Shown: positions 52,984 to 61,027 of the stretch, one piece after another
Layout of the letters: each line of letters opens with the position of its first letter
How positions within the stretch are numbered: the stretch's first letter is position 1
Source of the DNA: Niallia circulans NBRC 13626
GTDB lineage: Bacteria; Bacillota; Bacilli; Bacillales; Cytobacillaceae
NCBI RefSeq assembly: GCF_001591585.1
Contig: NZ_BCVE01000022.1
Location: 1 to 64,000, forward strand
Length of the DNA: 64,000 bases
Direction: 5' to 3'
The notes under the pieces: model-generated
What the model saw: only the letters and a program-made list of their open reading frames with translations
What the model was told of the DNA's origin: nothing
Database searches by the model: none
Translations under genes and position numbers: made by a program

Positions 52984-53827
52984 ATTTAGAGAATGCTATA
53001 TCCTTATCCCTAAAATCTTGTTGTGGTTGTTGTTGAGTTGGCTGTTTAGTTGTCTTGCTTGATTTCATCTTGATAGCTAGTTCTCCAAACTTTTCTCTTA
53101 ATTTTTTGGCGCTTAGTACATTGGTTCTCCAAAATGAATCTTTTGTTACCCAATCCATAACATCTTTTGCAAGACGTTTATCCACTTCATCTATTTCAAT
53201 TAGCTTTCTAAATTCATCCGCCCATTTTTGCATATTAGCTTTTTTAACTAAGTGCTCAACTCCTGCATCTTTTGCCACTGTCAAAACTTTGTCATAAAAA
53301 TAAGTAGCCATTTTAAAATAAGAGCTTTCCTCGTCATACTTTTTTTGTTGACGAGTATTTTTCTTTATATTTTTCTTTTTTCTTTCTTGTGGGGCTACGT
53401 CGCCTACAGTTCTGTGGGGTACGTCGCCTACACTACTGTGGGGTACGTCGCCTACACTACTGTGGGGTACGTCGCCTACACTTACAACTGTAGGGTGCGT
53501 CGCCAACAGTGGTTCTTTCCATTCATCAAAATTCTTGTTAAAACTAATAATGTTTGCACCTCTAGAACCTTTCCCAATGGCAAATATTATGTTGCGTTCA
53601 ATCAAAATTTTCAGTTCTCTGTTGACGCTCTTTCTATCTTTAATTCCTATTGCTGTAGAAAGAAAAGAACTTGATAACTCATGCTGTTTTCTCTGAAAAC
53701 CATAAGTGTAACGCCAAACAACCATAACAATTCGAAATTGGGTGCCATTGAGATTGGTTTTCGAAATGTGTTCTAGAATCTCGTTGGCAATCCTAGTGTG
53801 TCCTTGTTCAATTTGTGGGTTTGCCAT
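52937..53827 (-). CDS. Phage replication initiator (O-like / replisome organiser)
   Basis: 296 residues. N-terminal winged-helix domain (QGHTRIANEILEHISKTNLN, GTQFRIVMVVWRYTYGFQRK) matches the phage replication protein O N-terminal family. A linker (about 115-145) carries tandem copies of SVGDVPH, then a Lys-rich stretch. The C-terminal half is helical and probably binds the helicase. The linker DNA is the iteron array at 53388-53512. As in lambda O, the protein may bind an origin inside its own gene. Confidence 0.85.
   Translation of the reverse strand: MANPQIEQGHTRIANEILEHISKTNLNGTQFRIVMVVWRYTYGFQRKQHELSSSFLSTAIGIKDRKSVNRELKILIERNIIFAIGKGSRGANIISFNKNFDEWKEPLLATHPTVVSVGDVPHSSVGDVPHSSVGDVPHRTVGDVAPQERKKKNIKKNTRQQKKYDEESSYFKMATYFYDKVLTVAKDAGVEHLVKKANMQKWADEFRKLIEIDEVDKRLAKDVMDWVTKDSFWRTNVLSAKKLREKFGELAIKMKSSKTTKQPTQQQPQQDFRDKDIAFSKFVAAGGDPSEFDWSS
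53388..53512. repeat. Five 24-bp iterons, probable phage replication origin
   Basis: Units at 53388-53412 (one extra base), 53413-53436, 53437-53460, 53461-53484 and 53489-53512, sharing GGGTACGTCGCC or one-base variants. Units 2 and 3 are identical. They are much more GC-rich than the surroundings and are flanked on the right by AT-rich DNA (53330-53385 is very T-rich). The layout matches lambda ori inside gene O. Confidence 0.75.
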
Positions 53828-53844
53828 AACGAATCATCCATTCA

Positions 53845-54210
53845 TCATTTTTGTAACAATATTCGCCCTTTAATAAATTGTGTAAGTTCCTGAGCGAAAT
53901 TAAATCTATCTTGCTTTTCATCGCCTTTATACTCTGTATCTAACCAAGTATTAATCAATTGATCTACTTGCTTTACTAATTTTGTTTCACCGTCCAATTT
54001 ATACCCATTAGCAATCGCACAAACGTATTTGGTAGGATGTTCTAAAGCAAATTTTTTCAATACGACTGAATCTCCAACTGTTTCACTTGCAAGGTGAATT
54101 ATCTGCAAAAGTAATAAGTTAATTTCATCTTTATTAACAAGTTTCCCCCATGAATTCTTTACTCCCTCAAATGCGTTATATACATCAAGTGGTAATTCAA
54201 CCTTTTCCAC
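53845..54210 (-). CDS. Hypothetical replication-region protein
   Basis: 121 residues, helical (LPLDVYNAFEGVKNSWGKLV, EINLLLLQIIHLASETVGDS). Starts one nt after the MBL-fold gene stop, so in the same operon. Function not recognised. Confidence 0.6.
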   Translation of the reverse strand: MEKVELPLDVYNAFEGVKNSWGKLVNKDEINLLLLQIIHLASETVGDSVVLKKFALEHPTKYVCAIANGYKLDGETKLVKQVDQLINTWLDTEYKGDEKQDRFNFAQELTQFIKGRILLQK

Positions 54211-54957
54211 CTAAATCACCTCAATTTTGTAATGTTCATCTGCTTTGAAGCTTTTTTTCATCAATGCCCTCATAGTAGTCATTTTGGCTAGCGCAGGCAT
54301 GTTATTTTTGCTTGATAAATGTGTTAGGTATATTTGCTCTCCTAATCCCTGAACTAGCTTAGAAAGGGCTGTAGCTGTCTGCTCATTAGATAAATGTCCA
54401 ACATTTGATAAAATCCTAGCTTTTACTCTGTCAGGATAATCGGAAACCTCCACCATGTTAGGTTCATGATTTGATTCGATAATATAAATCTGTGAGAACT
54501 CCATCTTTTCAAGAATTAGTTCATCTACATGTCCAGTATCTAAACAGATAGAGCATTTATTATTTTCATAGTCCGTTACTGTATATCCGACTGGATCATA
54601 AGCATCATGATGAGTCTTAAAGGATTCAATAAAGAATTTATCTTCAAAATTAATACTCTCTCCTGCTTTAAATACTCTTTTTAATTCCTCATCTACTTTA
54701 GGCATTGACTTCCATTCATTCTCTGCAGCATAGACCGGAATCTTATACTTATTAGCTATTGGCAATCCCTGAACATGGTCCTTATGGGCATGTGTGATAA
54801 AGATGGACACAATGCTTGTTGGTGAAATACCAACTTCTAACAACCTTTTTTCAATCTTTGTTTTGGCAATACCAACGTCAACAAGAATAGTAGATTGATT
54901 GGAACGAATGGCAATCACATTGCCACTCGAACCACTTGCTATAATGTCTACTTTCAT
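54211..54957 (-). CDS. MBL-fold hydrolase, YycJ-like
   Basis: 248 residues. Metallo-beta-lactamase fold with the metal motif FITHAHKDHVQGLP (HxHxDH), later Asp/His ligands (CLDTGHVDEL, NVGHLSNEQTATALSKLV, LTHLSSKNNMP). It resembles YycJ/WalJ-type 5'-exonucleases linked to DNA repair. Located between initiator and annealase genes, it may supply a nuclease for recombination-dependent replication (inference). ATG is preceded by a weak site. Confidence 0.85.
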   Translation of the reverse strand: MKVDIIASGSSGNVIAIRSNQSTILVDVGIAKTKIEKRLLEVGISPTSIVSIFITHAHKDHVQGLPIANKYKIPVYAAENEWKSMPKVDEELKRVFKAGESINFEDKFFIESFKTHHDAYDPVGYTVTDYENNKCSICLDTGHVDELILEKMEFSQIYIIESNHEPNMVEVSDYPDRVKARILSNVGHLSNEQTATALSKLVQGLGEQIYLTHLSSKNNMPALAKMTTMRALMKKSFKADEHYKIEVI

Positions 54958-54962
54958 GAGTA

Positions 54963-55862
54963 TCAGTCCAAACTGTCCGCACTAGACTCTTGAGCTTCTT
55001 TCAAATCGATATGCATGTCCAATAAATCATTTAATCCAGTTAGTTGCGCTAACGTTGGGTTTTTACCAACTAAATCAGGTGCATGCTGTTCGATATATGC
55101 AGCAATTGCATCTTTACCAACAATGCCTAGCTTCTTAAATTTAGCGTTCATTTCAGCACGAGCCTTTTCTGTAGGAGTTAGCTTTTTAGGATCTTCTTGC
55201 TTAGGTGTATCAATTACTTCTTGTGTTGGAGTAATATCTTTTCTTTCTTGTGGCTTATACTCTGGAATATTAGTTTCTGGCTCGCCATGAGTGATTGTTT
55301 CATCTTCAAACTCTAGTCCATATTGTTTTTTCAAAGCACGTTGTTGTACGTGTTTTCCAAACATATCAGCTGTCCACTTATTCCAGTTATCTTTATTTTG
55401 ACCAGTGAACATATGAGACACTTCTTCAATGTCCATGATTACTGTTACAGGTCTATGTCCATCACGATAAGCAATAGAATAGGCACCGATAATCTTTCCA
55501 CGCGGGAAACCAATTTCATGAAGAACAACTTCCATTTCCTTTGTTTCTTTGTTCATCGCGATTTTAAATTCATCATTCTCATGAACCATTTGAGTATCCG
55601 GTGGTTGGAAGCCTTCTTGTTGTCTAGCCTTAGCAAGATACGCTTCTGCAGCAAACTGAATTCGAGCTGTGTTTCCATATTTGATAAAGAAAATTTCATT
55701 TTTAAATGGATCTAGACCATAAGAAGCTGCCTTATGTGCGAATAATAAAAACTCCTGGTCACTTGCTGTTGGTGCTATCGATGTTCTAATTACCTGTAAT
55801 ACTTCTGGTTTAAATGCTTCTGTGATTTCTGGTGTATATTGTACGATTGAGTTATTAGCCAT
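54963..55862 (-). CDS. RecT/Bet-family single-strand annealing protein
   Basis: 299 residues. The Bet/RecT core is clear: LFAHKAASYGLDPFKNEIFF, YLAKARQQEGF, IGAYSIAYRDGHRPVTVIMD, WTADMFGKHVQQRALKKQYG. The C-terminal 90 residues are flexible, with a Pro/Lys linker, and likely bind partners such as SSB. It anneals complementary single strands during phage recombination. AGGAGG precedes ATG. Confidence 0.9.
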   Translation of the reverse strand: MANNSIVQYTPEITEAFKPEVLQVIRTSIAPTASDQEFLLFAHKAASYGLDPFKNEIFFIKYGNTARIQFAAEAYLAKARQQEGFQPPDTQMVHENDEFKIAMNKETKEMEVVLHEIGFPRGKIIGAYSIAYRDGHRPVTVIMDIEEVSHMFTGQNKDNWNKWTADMFGKHVQQRALKKQYGLEFEDETITHGEPETNIPEYKPQERKDITPTQEVIDTPKQEDPKKLTPTEKARAEMNAKFKKLGIVGKDAIAAYIEQHAPDLVGKNPTLAQLTGLNDLLDMHIDLKEAQESSADSLD

Positions 55863-55874
55863 TTTTAATTCCTC

Positions 55875-56306
55875 CTAGTATCTTGAATTTTTATCAAATT
55901 GAACTGTAATTGATGGAGACCATTCTCTATTCAAATTCTCCATAGTGCTATCGATCATTGACTTGGTAAATGCTTCAACACTTCTTTCACTGGACAGTTG
56001 TTTTTTCAATTCTGCTTTCAGTGCATCTCTATTTTCTTGAATAATTTCTAAAGCCATTTCTTTGCAAACATCTGTTACTGTGCTATGAACATAGTAATCA
56101 ATAAGGTTATATTTATTATCACTAGAGTAGTTACTAACTTTTCCATTTCTATCTACTTTTGTAGTTAACATTGTCTTAATGGCGGTATTAACTAAATCAT
56201 CTTTAGCTCCAAGTGCTTCTGCTATGCTTGCTTGTACTACGTTTTTAACAATTTCACCTATATACTTTTCATCAACCTTTAAATCCAATCCCATAATATT
56301 GCTCAT
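55875..56306 (-). CDS. Hypothetical protein of the recombination module
   Basis: 143 residues, helical (DEKYIGEIVKNVVQASIAEA, ALGAKDDLVNTAIKTMLTTK). Overlaps the SbcC-like ATPase gene stop by one base and precedes the annealase gene, so it belongs to the recombination operon. Function not recognised; a nuclease or annealase partner is possible. Confidence 0.6.
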   Translation of the reverse strand: MSNIMGLDLKVDEKYIGEIVKNVVQASIAEALGAKDDLVNTAIKTMLTTKVDRNGKVSNYSSDNKYNLIDYYVHSTVTDVCKEMALEIIQENRDALKAELKKQLSSERSVEAFTKSMIDSTMENLNREWSPSITVQFDKNSRY

Positions 56307-57820
56307 TAATTAGTCACTCCTTCAATTTTTAATTTTTGATTAGCTACCACTCGACAAAGTATTAACTGGCCAATAGGTTCCTTAAATTTGGTTATGGACT
56401 CAGCATTATCAATAAATACTGGGGTAATCACTTCACTTTGAGCAGATAACACATCTCTAAGTTCTAAGCCAGCTCGAATAGTTTCAGATAGTGATAGCTT
56501 GCTATAAGGTTTGCCATCCATTTCAATTTCAAAGTCTGGCTTAATTTCTCCATCTGTCTTATTCTGTTTGAACAATCTAACTGAAAGAGTAGTAAATAAA
56601 GCTTGTACTTTTTCAGCTTGTAATTCAGCTTCTTTTGCTTTGTAGTCCTTAATGCTATCTAGAATAAAGATGGATTCGTTTAGCGTTTCTAAGCACTCTT
56701 TTTCCTCTGCTTTTGCTTGTTCTACCTGGTCCACGTAATGCTTATAATCTTTATGTTTAGCAATCTCTTTTTCTAGTGGTTCTATCTTAGATTGCAATTC
56801 CATAAGTTTTTCTCTTGTTTCAGAAACATCGATATATTCCAATGTTTTTAGTTCTTCTTCCAATTTTGTTCGTTGAGCAATAACATCATTAAAAGAAGCT
56901 TTAAAGTTATCCATTCTTTGTTGTTTTTCTTCTTCTGCTGCCTTTAAGGATTCATCTTGCAAAGGCTGTTTACAAACACGACAATGGTCCTCAATCTTTT
57001 CTTCTTTGAGTAGAGCCCAATCATCTTTCATGCTGTCTCTCTCTTTATTCAGATGATGAATTTGAGAATTAAGCACATTAATTCTTCCGTTAACCGTACT
57101 GGCAGAATCGTTGATTTCATCTAGCTCTTTTCTTTGCTTAAGTAATGGCTTCAATTCAGCTTGCAATGACTCTAACGGAACACTTGGAGCATGATATTCT
57201 AATTGCTCTTTTAGTGTTTTTGTTTTACTTTGTGCAGCAATATACTGTTTATCCAGGCGCTTCTTTTTATCTGAATGTGCTGCCTTCACATCATCTATAG
57301 ATTGCTTTTTAAGCAGTGGTTCAAGTACTTCTGATTGCTTGTCCAGCATATGCTTTAATACTTCTTTTTTTAATGGAGCAGAAACATATTGCAGCAACAT
57401 AGCCCTTTGCTTTTCCCAATGCATAGTGAAAAAGTAATTTGGATTATAAAGTGATAAAAACAAATCCTTATCAAATAATTCATTCACAAAGTTATTAAAT
57501 TTTGTTGCAGCTGTCGGTACTTCGTTGACATAGCATTGTGATTTACCTTTTTTTAATACACGTTCTATTAGCACTTGTTTTCCATCTACATCAAGCAATA
57601 ATGAAACTTTTGTTTCGTCCGAATCATAAGTAATCGGAGTAGGATCTAGTTTACTTCCAAAAGTATCTGTGTTATAAAGTAACCATGTAATGGATTGCGG
57701 AATGGTTGATTTACCTTCCCCATTGTCCCCTGTGATATCAGTTCTCTCGCCAAAGGAAACCAGGATATCACTGTGGGACTTGAAATTAATAAGTTTTAGT
57801 TCTTTAAATTGAATCTTCAT
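56306..57820 (-). CDS. SbcC/Rad50-like AAA ATPase
   Basis: 504 residues. Walker A GDNGEGKSTIPQSI near the N-terminus, long antiparallel coiled coils interrupted by a zinc-hook-like CRVC (about residue 280), an ABC signature region KLSLSETIRAGLELRD and Walker B PVFIDNAES. ATG 57820 is chosen because AGGAGGGACATT precedes it. Probably manages DNA ends with a partner nuclease. No SbcD is encoded, but the MBL protein at 54211 could fill that role (inference). Confidence 0.85.
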   Translation of the reverse strand: MKIQFKELKLINFKSHSDILVSFGERTDITGDNGEGKSTIPQSITWLLYNTDTFGSKLDPTPITYDSDETKVSLLLDVDGKQVLIERVLKKGKSQCYVNEVPTAATKFNNFVNELFDKDLFLSLYNPNYFFTMHWEKQRAMLLQYVSAPLKKEVLKHMLDKQSEVLEPLLKKQSIDDVKAAHSDKKKRLDKQYIAAQSKTKTLKEQLEYHAPSVPLESLQAELKPLLKQRKELDEINDSASTVNGRINVLNSQIHHLNKERDSMKDDWALLKEEKIEDHCRVCKQPLQDESLKAAEEEKQQRMDNFKASFNDVIAQRTKLEEELKTLEYIDVSETREKLMELQSKIEPLEKEIAKHKDYKHYVDQVEQAKAEEKECLETLNESIFILDSIKDYKAKEAELQAEKVQALFTTLSVRLFKQNKTDGEIKPDFEIEMDGKPYSKLSLSETIRAGLELRDVLSAQSEVITPVFIDNAESITKFKEPIGQLILCRVVANQKLKIEGVTN

Positions 57821-57830
57821 AATGTCCCTC

Positions 57831-57983
57831 CTATAATTTTTGTCCGCATTTCCCACAATAAGGTCCGTTATAGTGTTTTCTAGAAAAATTAAATTGTTCT
57901 TTAGTAAAGTGCCATTTAACTTTACAATCCTTACATTTCACTCTTTTATTTGGAGTAAGAAGATTTAATAAACGATTCCACAT
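57831..57983 (-). CDS. 50-residue Zn-ribbon protein
   Basis: MWNRLLNLLTPNKRVKCKDC then KVKWHFTKEQFNFSRKHYNG and PYCGKCGQKL: two CxxC pairs make a zinc ribbon. GGTGGTGATAC precedes ATG. It ends 11 nt before the ATPase start. Unknown role. Confidence 0.65.
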   Translation of the reverse strand: MWNRLLNLLTPNKRVKCKDCKVKWHFTKEQFNFSRKHYNGPYCGKCGQKL

Positions 57984-58072
57984 ATGTATCACCACCTTTC
58001 AATAGAACATCTTTTGTTCATCAAATTTTGCAAGTTGTGTAAAAAGAGTACCGACTTTTGTCGGTGTAATAA

Positions 58073-58264
58073 TTAGTCAATACATATAAATGTGTGAGAA
58101 ATTCCAGACTCATCGTTTGGTGTTAATTCAGTACAAGCTTGAATTTCTGCTAAATCACTGGAACGAAAGGCTATTTCCATCGCTTCATTTTTGTCTTTTG
58201 CATCAATTAATAACCATTGCTCTTGAGAATCTTCTGTTTCTCCAAAACATATGAACTTTTTCAT
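58073..58264 (-). CDS. Small acidic early protein
   Basis: 63 residues: KKFICFGETEDSQEQWLLID, AKDKNEAMEIAFRSSDLAEI, ending SHTFICID. Alpha/beta, possibly a compact domain. GGGAGTGAAGTAA precedes ATG. No family recognised. Confidence 0.6.
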   Translation of the reverse strand: MKKFICFGETEDSQEQWLLIDAKDKNEAMEIAFRSSDLAEIQACTELTPNDESGISHTFICID

Positions 58265-58280
58265 TTACTTCACTCCCTTC

Positions 58281-58457
58281 TTAACGATCTAATTCAATAT
58301 CTTCTAAACGAGTCCAGTATTCTTCACCTGTTTCTTTTATTAAAACCCTAACATCCACTCCAAAATTTCCTTCGACTGCATCAATTATCTTGAATGTTTT
58401 ATTTATTGAACCAGTTTGACCGATAAGGTCTGTTCTTTTTCTAGATTGTTGTTCCAT
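58281..58457 (-). CDS. 58-residue early protein
   Basis: MEQQSRKRTDLIGQTGSINK, then TFKIIDAVEGNFGVDVRVLI and KETGEEYWTRLEDIELDR. A small beta-barrel pattern is plausible. Begins just before the upstream gene's end (overlapping control signals GAGAGTGAAATAAC). Unknown function. Confidence 0.6.
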   Translation of the reverse strand: MEQQSRKRTDLIGQTGSINKTFKIIDAVEGNFGVDVRVLIKETGEEYWTRLEDIELDR

Positions 58458-58458
58458 G

Positions 58459-58587
58459 TTATTTCACTCTCATTTCATAATATTTACGGCTTTTCTCCCT
58501 AGCCCAATCTGCCTTTTTAAGATGTCCTTTCAACGTCATTTCAAATGCGAAGTTTAGTAGCATTTCTGATTTTTGATAGTTGCTCAT
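58459..58587 (-). CDS. 42-residue helical early protein
   Basis: MSNYQKSEMLLNFAFEMTLK then GHLKKADWAREKSRKYYEMR: two amphipathic helices, with GGAAGTGATC upstream of ATG. Tightly packed between neighbours. Unknown. Confidence 0.6.
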   Translation of the reverse strand: MSNYQKSEMLLNFAFEMTLKGHLKKADWAREKSRKYYEMRVK

Positions 58588-58592
58588 TTAGA

Positions 58593-58682
58593 TCACTTCC
58601 TATCTTCTTTTGTAAATATAAGTATTAATGTAACTATGTTGTTTAAAAGAACACCTACAACTAACAATTCAATGTGTTCCAT
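58593..58682 (-). CDS. 29-residue membrane peptide
   Basis: MEHIELLVVGVLLNNIVTLI plus LIFTKEDRK: one membrane helix with a charged tail. ATG overlaps the antirepressor stop codon (TAATG-type) and GGAGACC lies upstream. Unknown function. Confidence 0.5.
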   Translation of the reverse strand: MEHIELLVVGVLLNNIVTLILIFTKEDRK

Positions 58683-59329
58683 TATATTAATGGTCTCCAT
58701 GTCTTCACCCATGAAATGGCTTCTTCATAATCAAGTTTTCTCAAGTCACGATAGGTCGGTACTCCAAAAGCATCTCTAAAGTTTCTGTGGATGCATGGGA
58801 ACAATTTCTTTAGGTCTAGTCCATTCGGATTGGCTGTTTCGAATACTTTGTACACTCGCTTCTTAATCTGCTTCTGCAAGGCATTCTGTTCGAATGAATC
58901 TATTCTTACGTTATCTTCTAGTTTGGATAGCCTGCCATCGTATTCAACCAGCTTTTCCTCGTGTTCTAAAGTTAGTTTTAAGGCTTCTACACGTTGTTCA
59001 CGATCTGTAAGTACTTTGGGTTTTCTTAGTTCTTCTTCCATTGCGTTAAATGCTTGAATGTATTTTTCTTTGTATTCAGCAGCTTTTGCACCTGTGTAAC
59101 CAAATACTAGAAATGCTAATCCATCACGTTTAATTAAGTATTTTTTATATGTTCTATTTCGTTCATCCGTATAATCGATCTCCGCAAAATTGTGGAGATT
59201 AAATTCTTCGCTACATTCCAAATTTCTAATATCTCGTAGTACAACATCGTGTCGTTTCCCAAACACTTCTGCAACTGTCAAACTATCTGTGAATACTTGA
59301 TTGTCATTTACAAAAACTAATTGGCTCAT
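58682..59329 (-). CDS. Rha-type antirepressor with ORF6C domain
   Basis: 215 residues. N-terminal pRha domain (FTDSLTVAEVFGKRHDVVLR, YLIKRDGLAFLVFGYTGAKA) and C-terminal ORF6C domain (VYKVFETANPNGLDLKKLFP, FGVPTYRDLRKLDYEEAISW). Such two-domain proteins act in the lytic switch of Gram-positive phages. Located just downstream of the Cro-like and DUF771 genes. GGAGAAAC precedes ATG. Confidence 0.88.
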   Translation of the reverse strand: MSQLVFVNDNQVFTDSLTVAEVFGKRHDVVLRDIRNLECSEEFNLHNFAEIDYTDERNRTYKKYLIKRDGLAFLVFGYTGAKAAEYKEKYIQAFNAMEEELRKPKVLTDREQRVEALKLTLEHEEKLVEYDGRLSKLEDNVRIDSFEQNALQKQIKKRVYKVFETANPNGLDLKKLFPCIHRNFRDAFGVPTYRDLRKLDYEEAISWVKTWRPLI

Positions 59330-59462
59330 TTTGTTTCTCCTTCTCCTGTATTGACGTTGCTACCGTCTATTCTGCTATAAGTATTTTCATTAACCGTCAT
59401 TGGCTCGGTTCACAGCGCTTTGGATAATATAAATTTGCGTCTGTCCACGCTTTTTTTATTTG

Positions 59463-59735
59463 TTACCATTCGTCCATAATTTCTTTCATTACTTGTTTTG
59501 ATTCTTCATAGAACCAAAATCTTTTACCTTTTTCTTTGCGTCTCTCCAGCAACCTCATTCTCGGATCCTGGAGAAACTCATTTTCTAAGAATGATTTACT
59601 CATACAAGTTCGTTTGGACATCTGATCTAAATCCCAAGTAAATAAAGCTTCTCTTAATGTTTCTTCTAATTTTTGGTTAATATAAGATTTGACTTCTGAT
59701 TGGTTAACATTCACTTTTACTTCAGCAATGTTCAA
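59463..59735 (-). CDS. DUF771 family phage protein
   Basis: 90 residues. [20 protein letters not shown] then [20 protein letters not shown] and [17 protein letters not shown] match DUF771, small HTH-like proteins coded after cro in Gram-positive phages. Starts 1 nt after the Cro-like stop, with AAAGGAGGTGATC. Likely DNA-binding. Confidence 0.75.
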   Translation of the reverse strand: MNIAEVKVNVNQSEVKSYINQKLEETLREALFTWDLDQMSKRTCMSKSFLENEFLQDPRMRLLERRKEKGKRFWFYEESKQVMKEIMDEW

Positions 59736-59736
59736 A

Positions 59737-59961
59737 CTAGATCACCTCCTTTCGAGCTATCTGATTTTCCTTTTTAAATAGATACTCAAGAGTAAATTCC
59801 GGGAATAACCGATCTCTTATTAGCAGTGCTTCTTCGAAACTAAATGAATAATGACCATTCATCTTGTCGTAAATTGTTGCAACTCTCTTATCAAGAAGTG
59901 CTGCAATATCTTTAGCAGTAAGTGCTTTACGGGATAACTCTGCCTTTAAGTTATTTAACAA
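59737..59961 (-). CDS. Cro-like HTH regulator
   Basis: 74 residues. [20 protein letters not shown] then [20 protein letters not shown] is an XRE-type HTH. It is divergent from the CI-like repressor with operator repeats between them, the standard cI-cro layout. AAAGGAGG precedes the start. Probably represses the lysogenic promoter and starts the early operon. Confidence 0.8.
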   Translation of the reverse strand: MLNNLKAELSRKALTAKDIAALLDKRVATIYDKMNGHYSFSFEEALLIRDRLFPEFTLEYLFKKENQIARKEVI

Positions 59962-59990
59962 GCTAAAACCTCCTTTACTTGTTAAGTTCG

Positions 59991-60141
59991 ATACTCAATT
60001 TCGTATCTTGTGTTTATCATATACTCAATTTCGTATTAAGTCAACGAAATAATTTAAAAAAATATGCAAAATCGTATTTTTTCTATTTACAATTCTACTT
60101 TTATCTATATAATGGAATTATAGACATACGATTTTTCGTAT
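59991..60141. promoter_or_regulatory. CI/Cro operator region
   Basis: Two copies of ATACTCAATTTCGTAT (59991-60006 and 60021-60036) and a perfect palindrome ATACGATTTTTCGTAT (60126-60141), with a partial AAAATCGTATTT near 60068. They lie in the 206 bp between the divergent cro-like and cI-like genes and share the half-site TCGTAT. Confidence 0.82.
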
Positions 60142-60167
60142 AAAAACGACTCGGGGGAGAATAAGAA

Positions 60168-60497
60168 GTGAAAGATGTTAGAACAGAAATTATAAGAAAT
60201 TTAATAAATGAGAAAGCGTCATCCATGAAAGCTTTTGCGGAAAGTATTGATCTTCCATATACAACATTACGTTCAATGTTAGAACGTGGAATCGGAAATG
60301 CTTCAGTAGATAATGTATTAAAAGTGTGTAAAGGACTTAACATTACTACTGATCAATTAGAGAAAATGGCAAATGACGAAGATTATGAAATTGAAACAAT
60401 TGCTGCACACCATGATGGTGAAGAATGGACTGAAGAAGAACTAGAAGAAATTGAACGCTTTAAAGAATTCGTGAGATCCAGACGTTCTAGGGACTAA
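60168..60497 (+). CDS. CI-like XRE repressor
   Basis: 109 residues. N-terminal HTH (SMKAFAESIDLPYTTLRSML, GIGNASVDNVLKVCKGLNIT) and an acidic C-terminus. No RecA-cleavable peptidase domain is present; instead an ImmA-like protease is encoded 4 nt downstream, as in ICEBs1 and phi105-type systems. GTG start after GGGGGAG. It keeps the prophage silent. Confidence 0.85.
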   Translation: MKDVRTEIIRNLINEKASSMKAFAESIDLPYTTLRSMLERGIGNASVDNVLKVCKGLNITTDQLEKMANDEDYEIETIAAHHDGEEWTEEELEEIERFKEFVRSRRSRD

Positions 60498-60501
60498 AAT
60501 T

Positions 60502-60966
60502 ATGAACTATGAGACTCTTTTAGTAGAAGCAGAAACATACAAAGTAGATGTATTTGAAAGAAAACTACCGTCATCTATGAAAGGGTTATATAGTGACAGA
60601 ATTATATGGATAAATAAAGATCAATCATCTACTGAAAAATACTGTACTTTATCCGAAGAAATAGGACATCACCTAAAAACAAGTGGTCATATCTTGGATT
60701 TAAAATCTCTTGTGAATAGAAAACAGGAGAAACTTGCAAGAAATTGGGGATATAAAAAACTTGTTCCTTTAAAAAAGATTGTACAAGCCCATAAAGCTGG
60801 AATAAAAAATAAGTATGAATTAGCTGAATTTCTTAATGTAACAGAAAAGTTTTTAGAAGAAGCTATTAATCGTTATAAAGAAGAATATGGGCTTTTTAAG
60901 ATTGTGGATGGCTTAACGATTTCTTTTGATCCATTAAGTGTTGTAGAATTTTTTGAAGAATTTTAA
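60502..60966 (+). CDS. ImmA/IrrE-family peptidase
   Basis: 154 residues. N-terminal zinc peptidase region YCTLSEEIGHHLKTSGHI, close to the HExxH motif of ImmA but with Glu in place of the first His, then the helical C-terminal region with HKAGIKNKYELAEFLNVTEK. ImmA cleaves its partner repressor after DNA damage to induce excision. The changed residue may still bind metal with other ligands or may reflect loss of activity. Confidence 0.8.
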   Translation: MNYETLLVEAETYKVDVFERKLPSSMKGLYSDRIIWINKDQSSTEKYCTLSEEIGHHLKTSGHILDLKSLVNRKQEKLARNWGYKKLVPLKKIVQAHKAGIKNKYELAEFLNVTEKFLEEAINRYKEEYGLFKIVDGLTISFDPLSVVEFFEEF

Positions 60967-61000
60967 GGAGGTGATTGTGTTTTCATAAGCCCTAAAAAGT

Positions 61001-61012
61001 GTCTGTCCACGC
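61001..61012. repeat. Repeated motif GTCTGTCCACGC
   Basis: Also at 59439-59450 (same strand) and inverted, 11 of 12 bases, at 20025-20035 near attL. This copy lies 15 nt upstream of the integrase start. It could be an excision or integration factor site. Confidence 0.45.
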
Positions 61013-61027
61013 TAGAAGGGATTTACT

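Noticed and set aside
53388-53512. CRISPR-like array
   Set aside because: The repeats abut with no unique spacers and encode a tandem peptide within the initiator gene, so they are iterons, not CRISPR.
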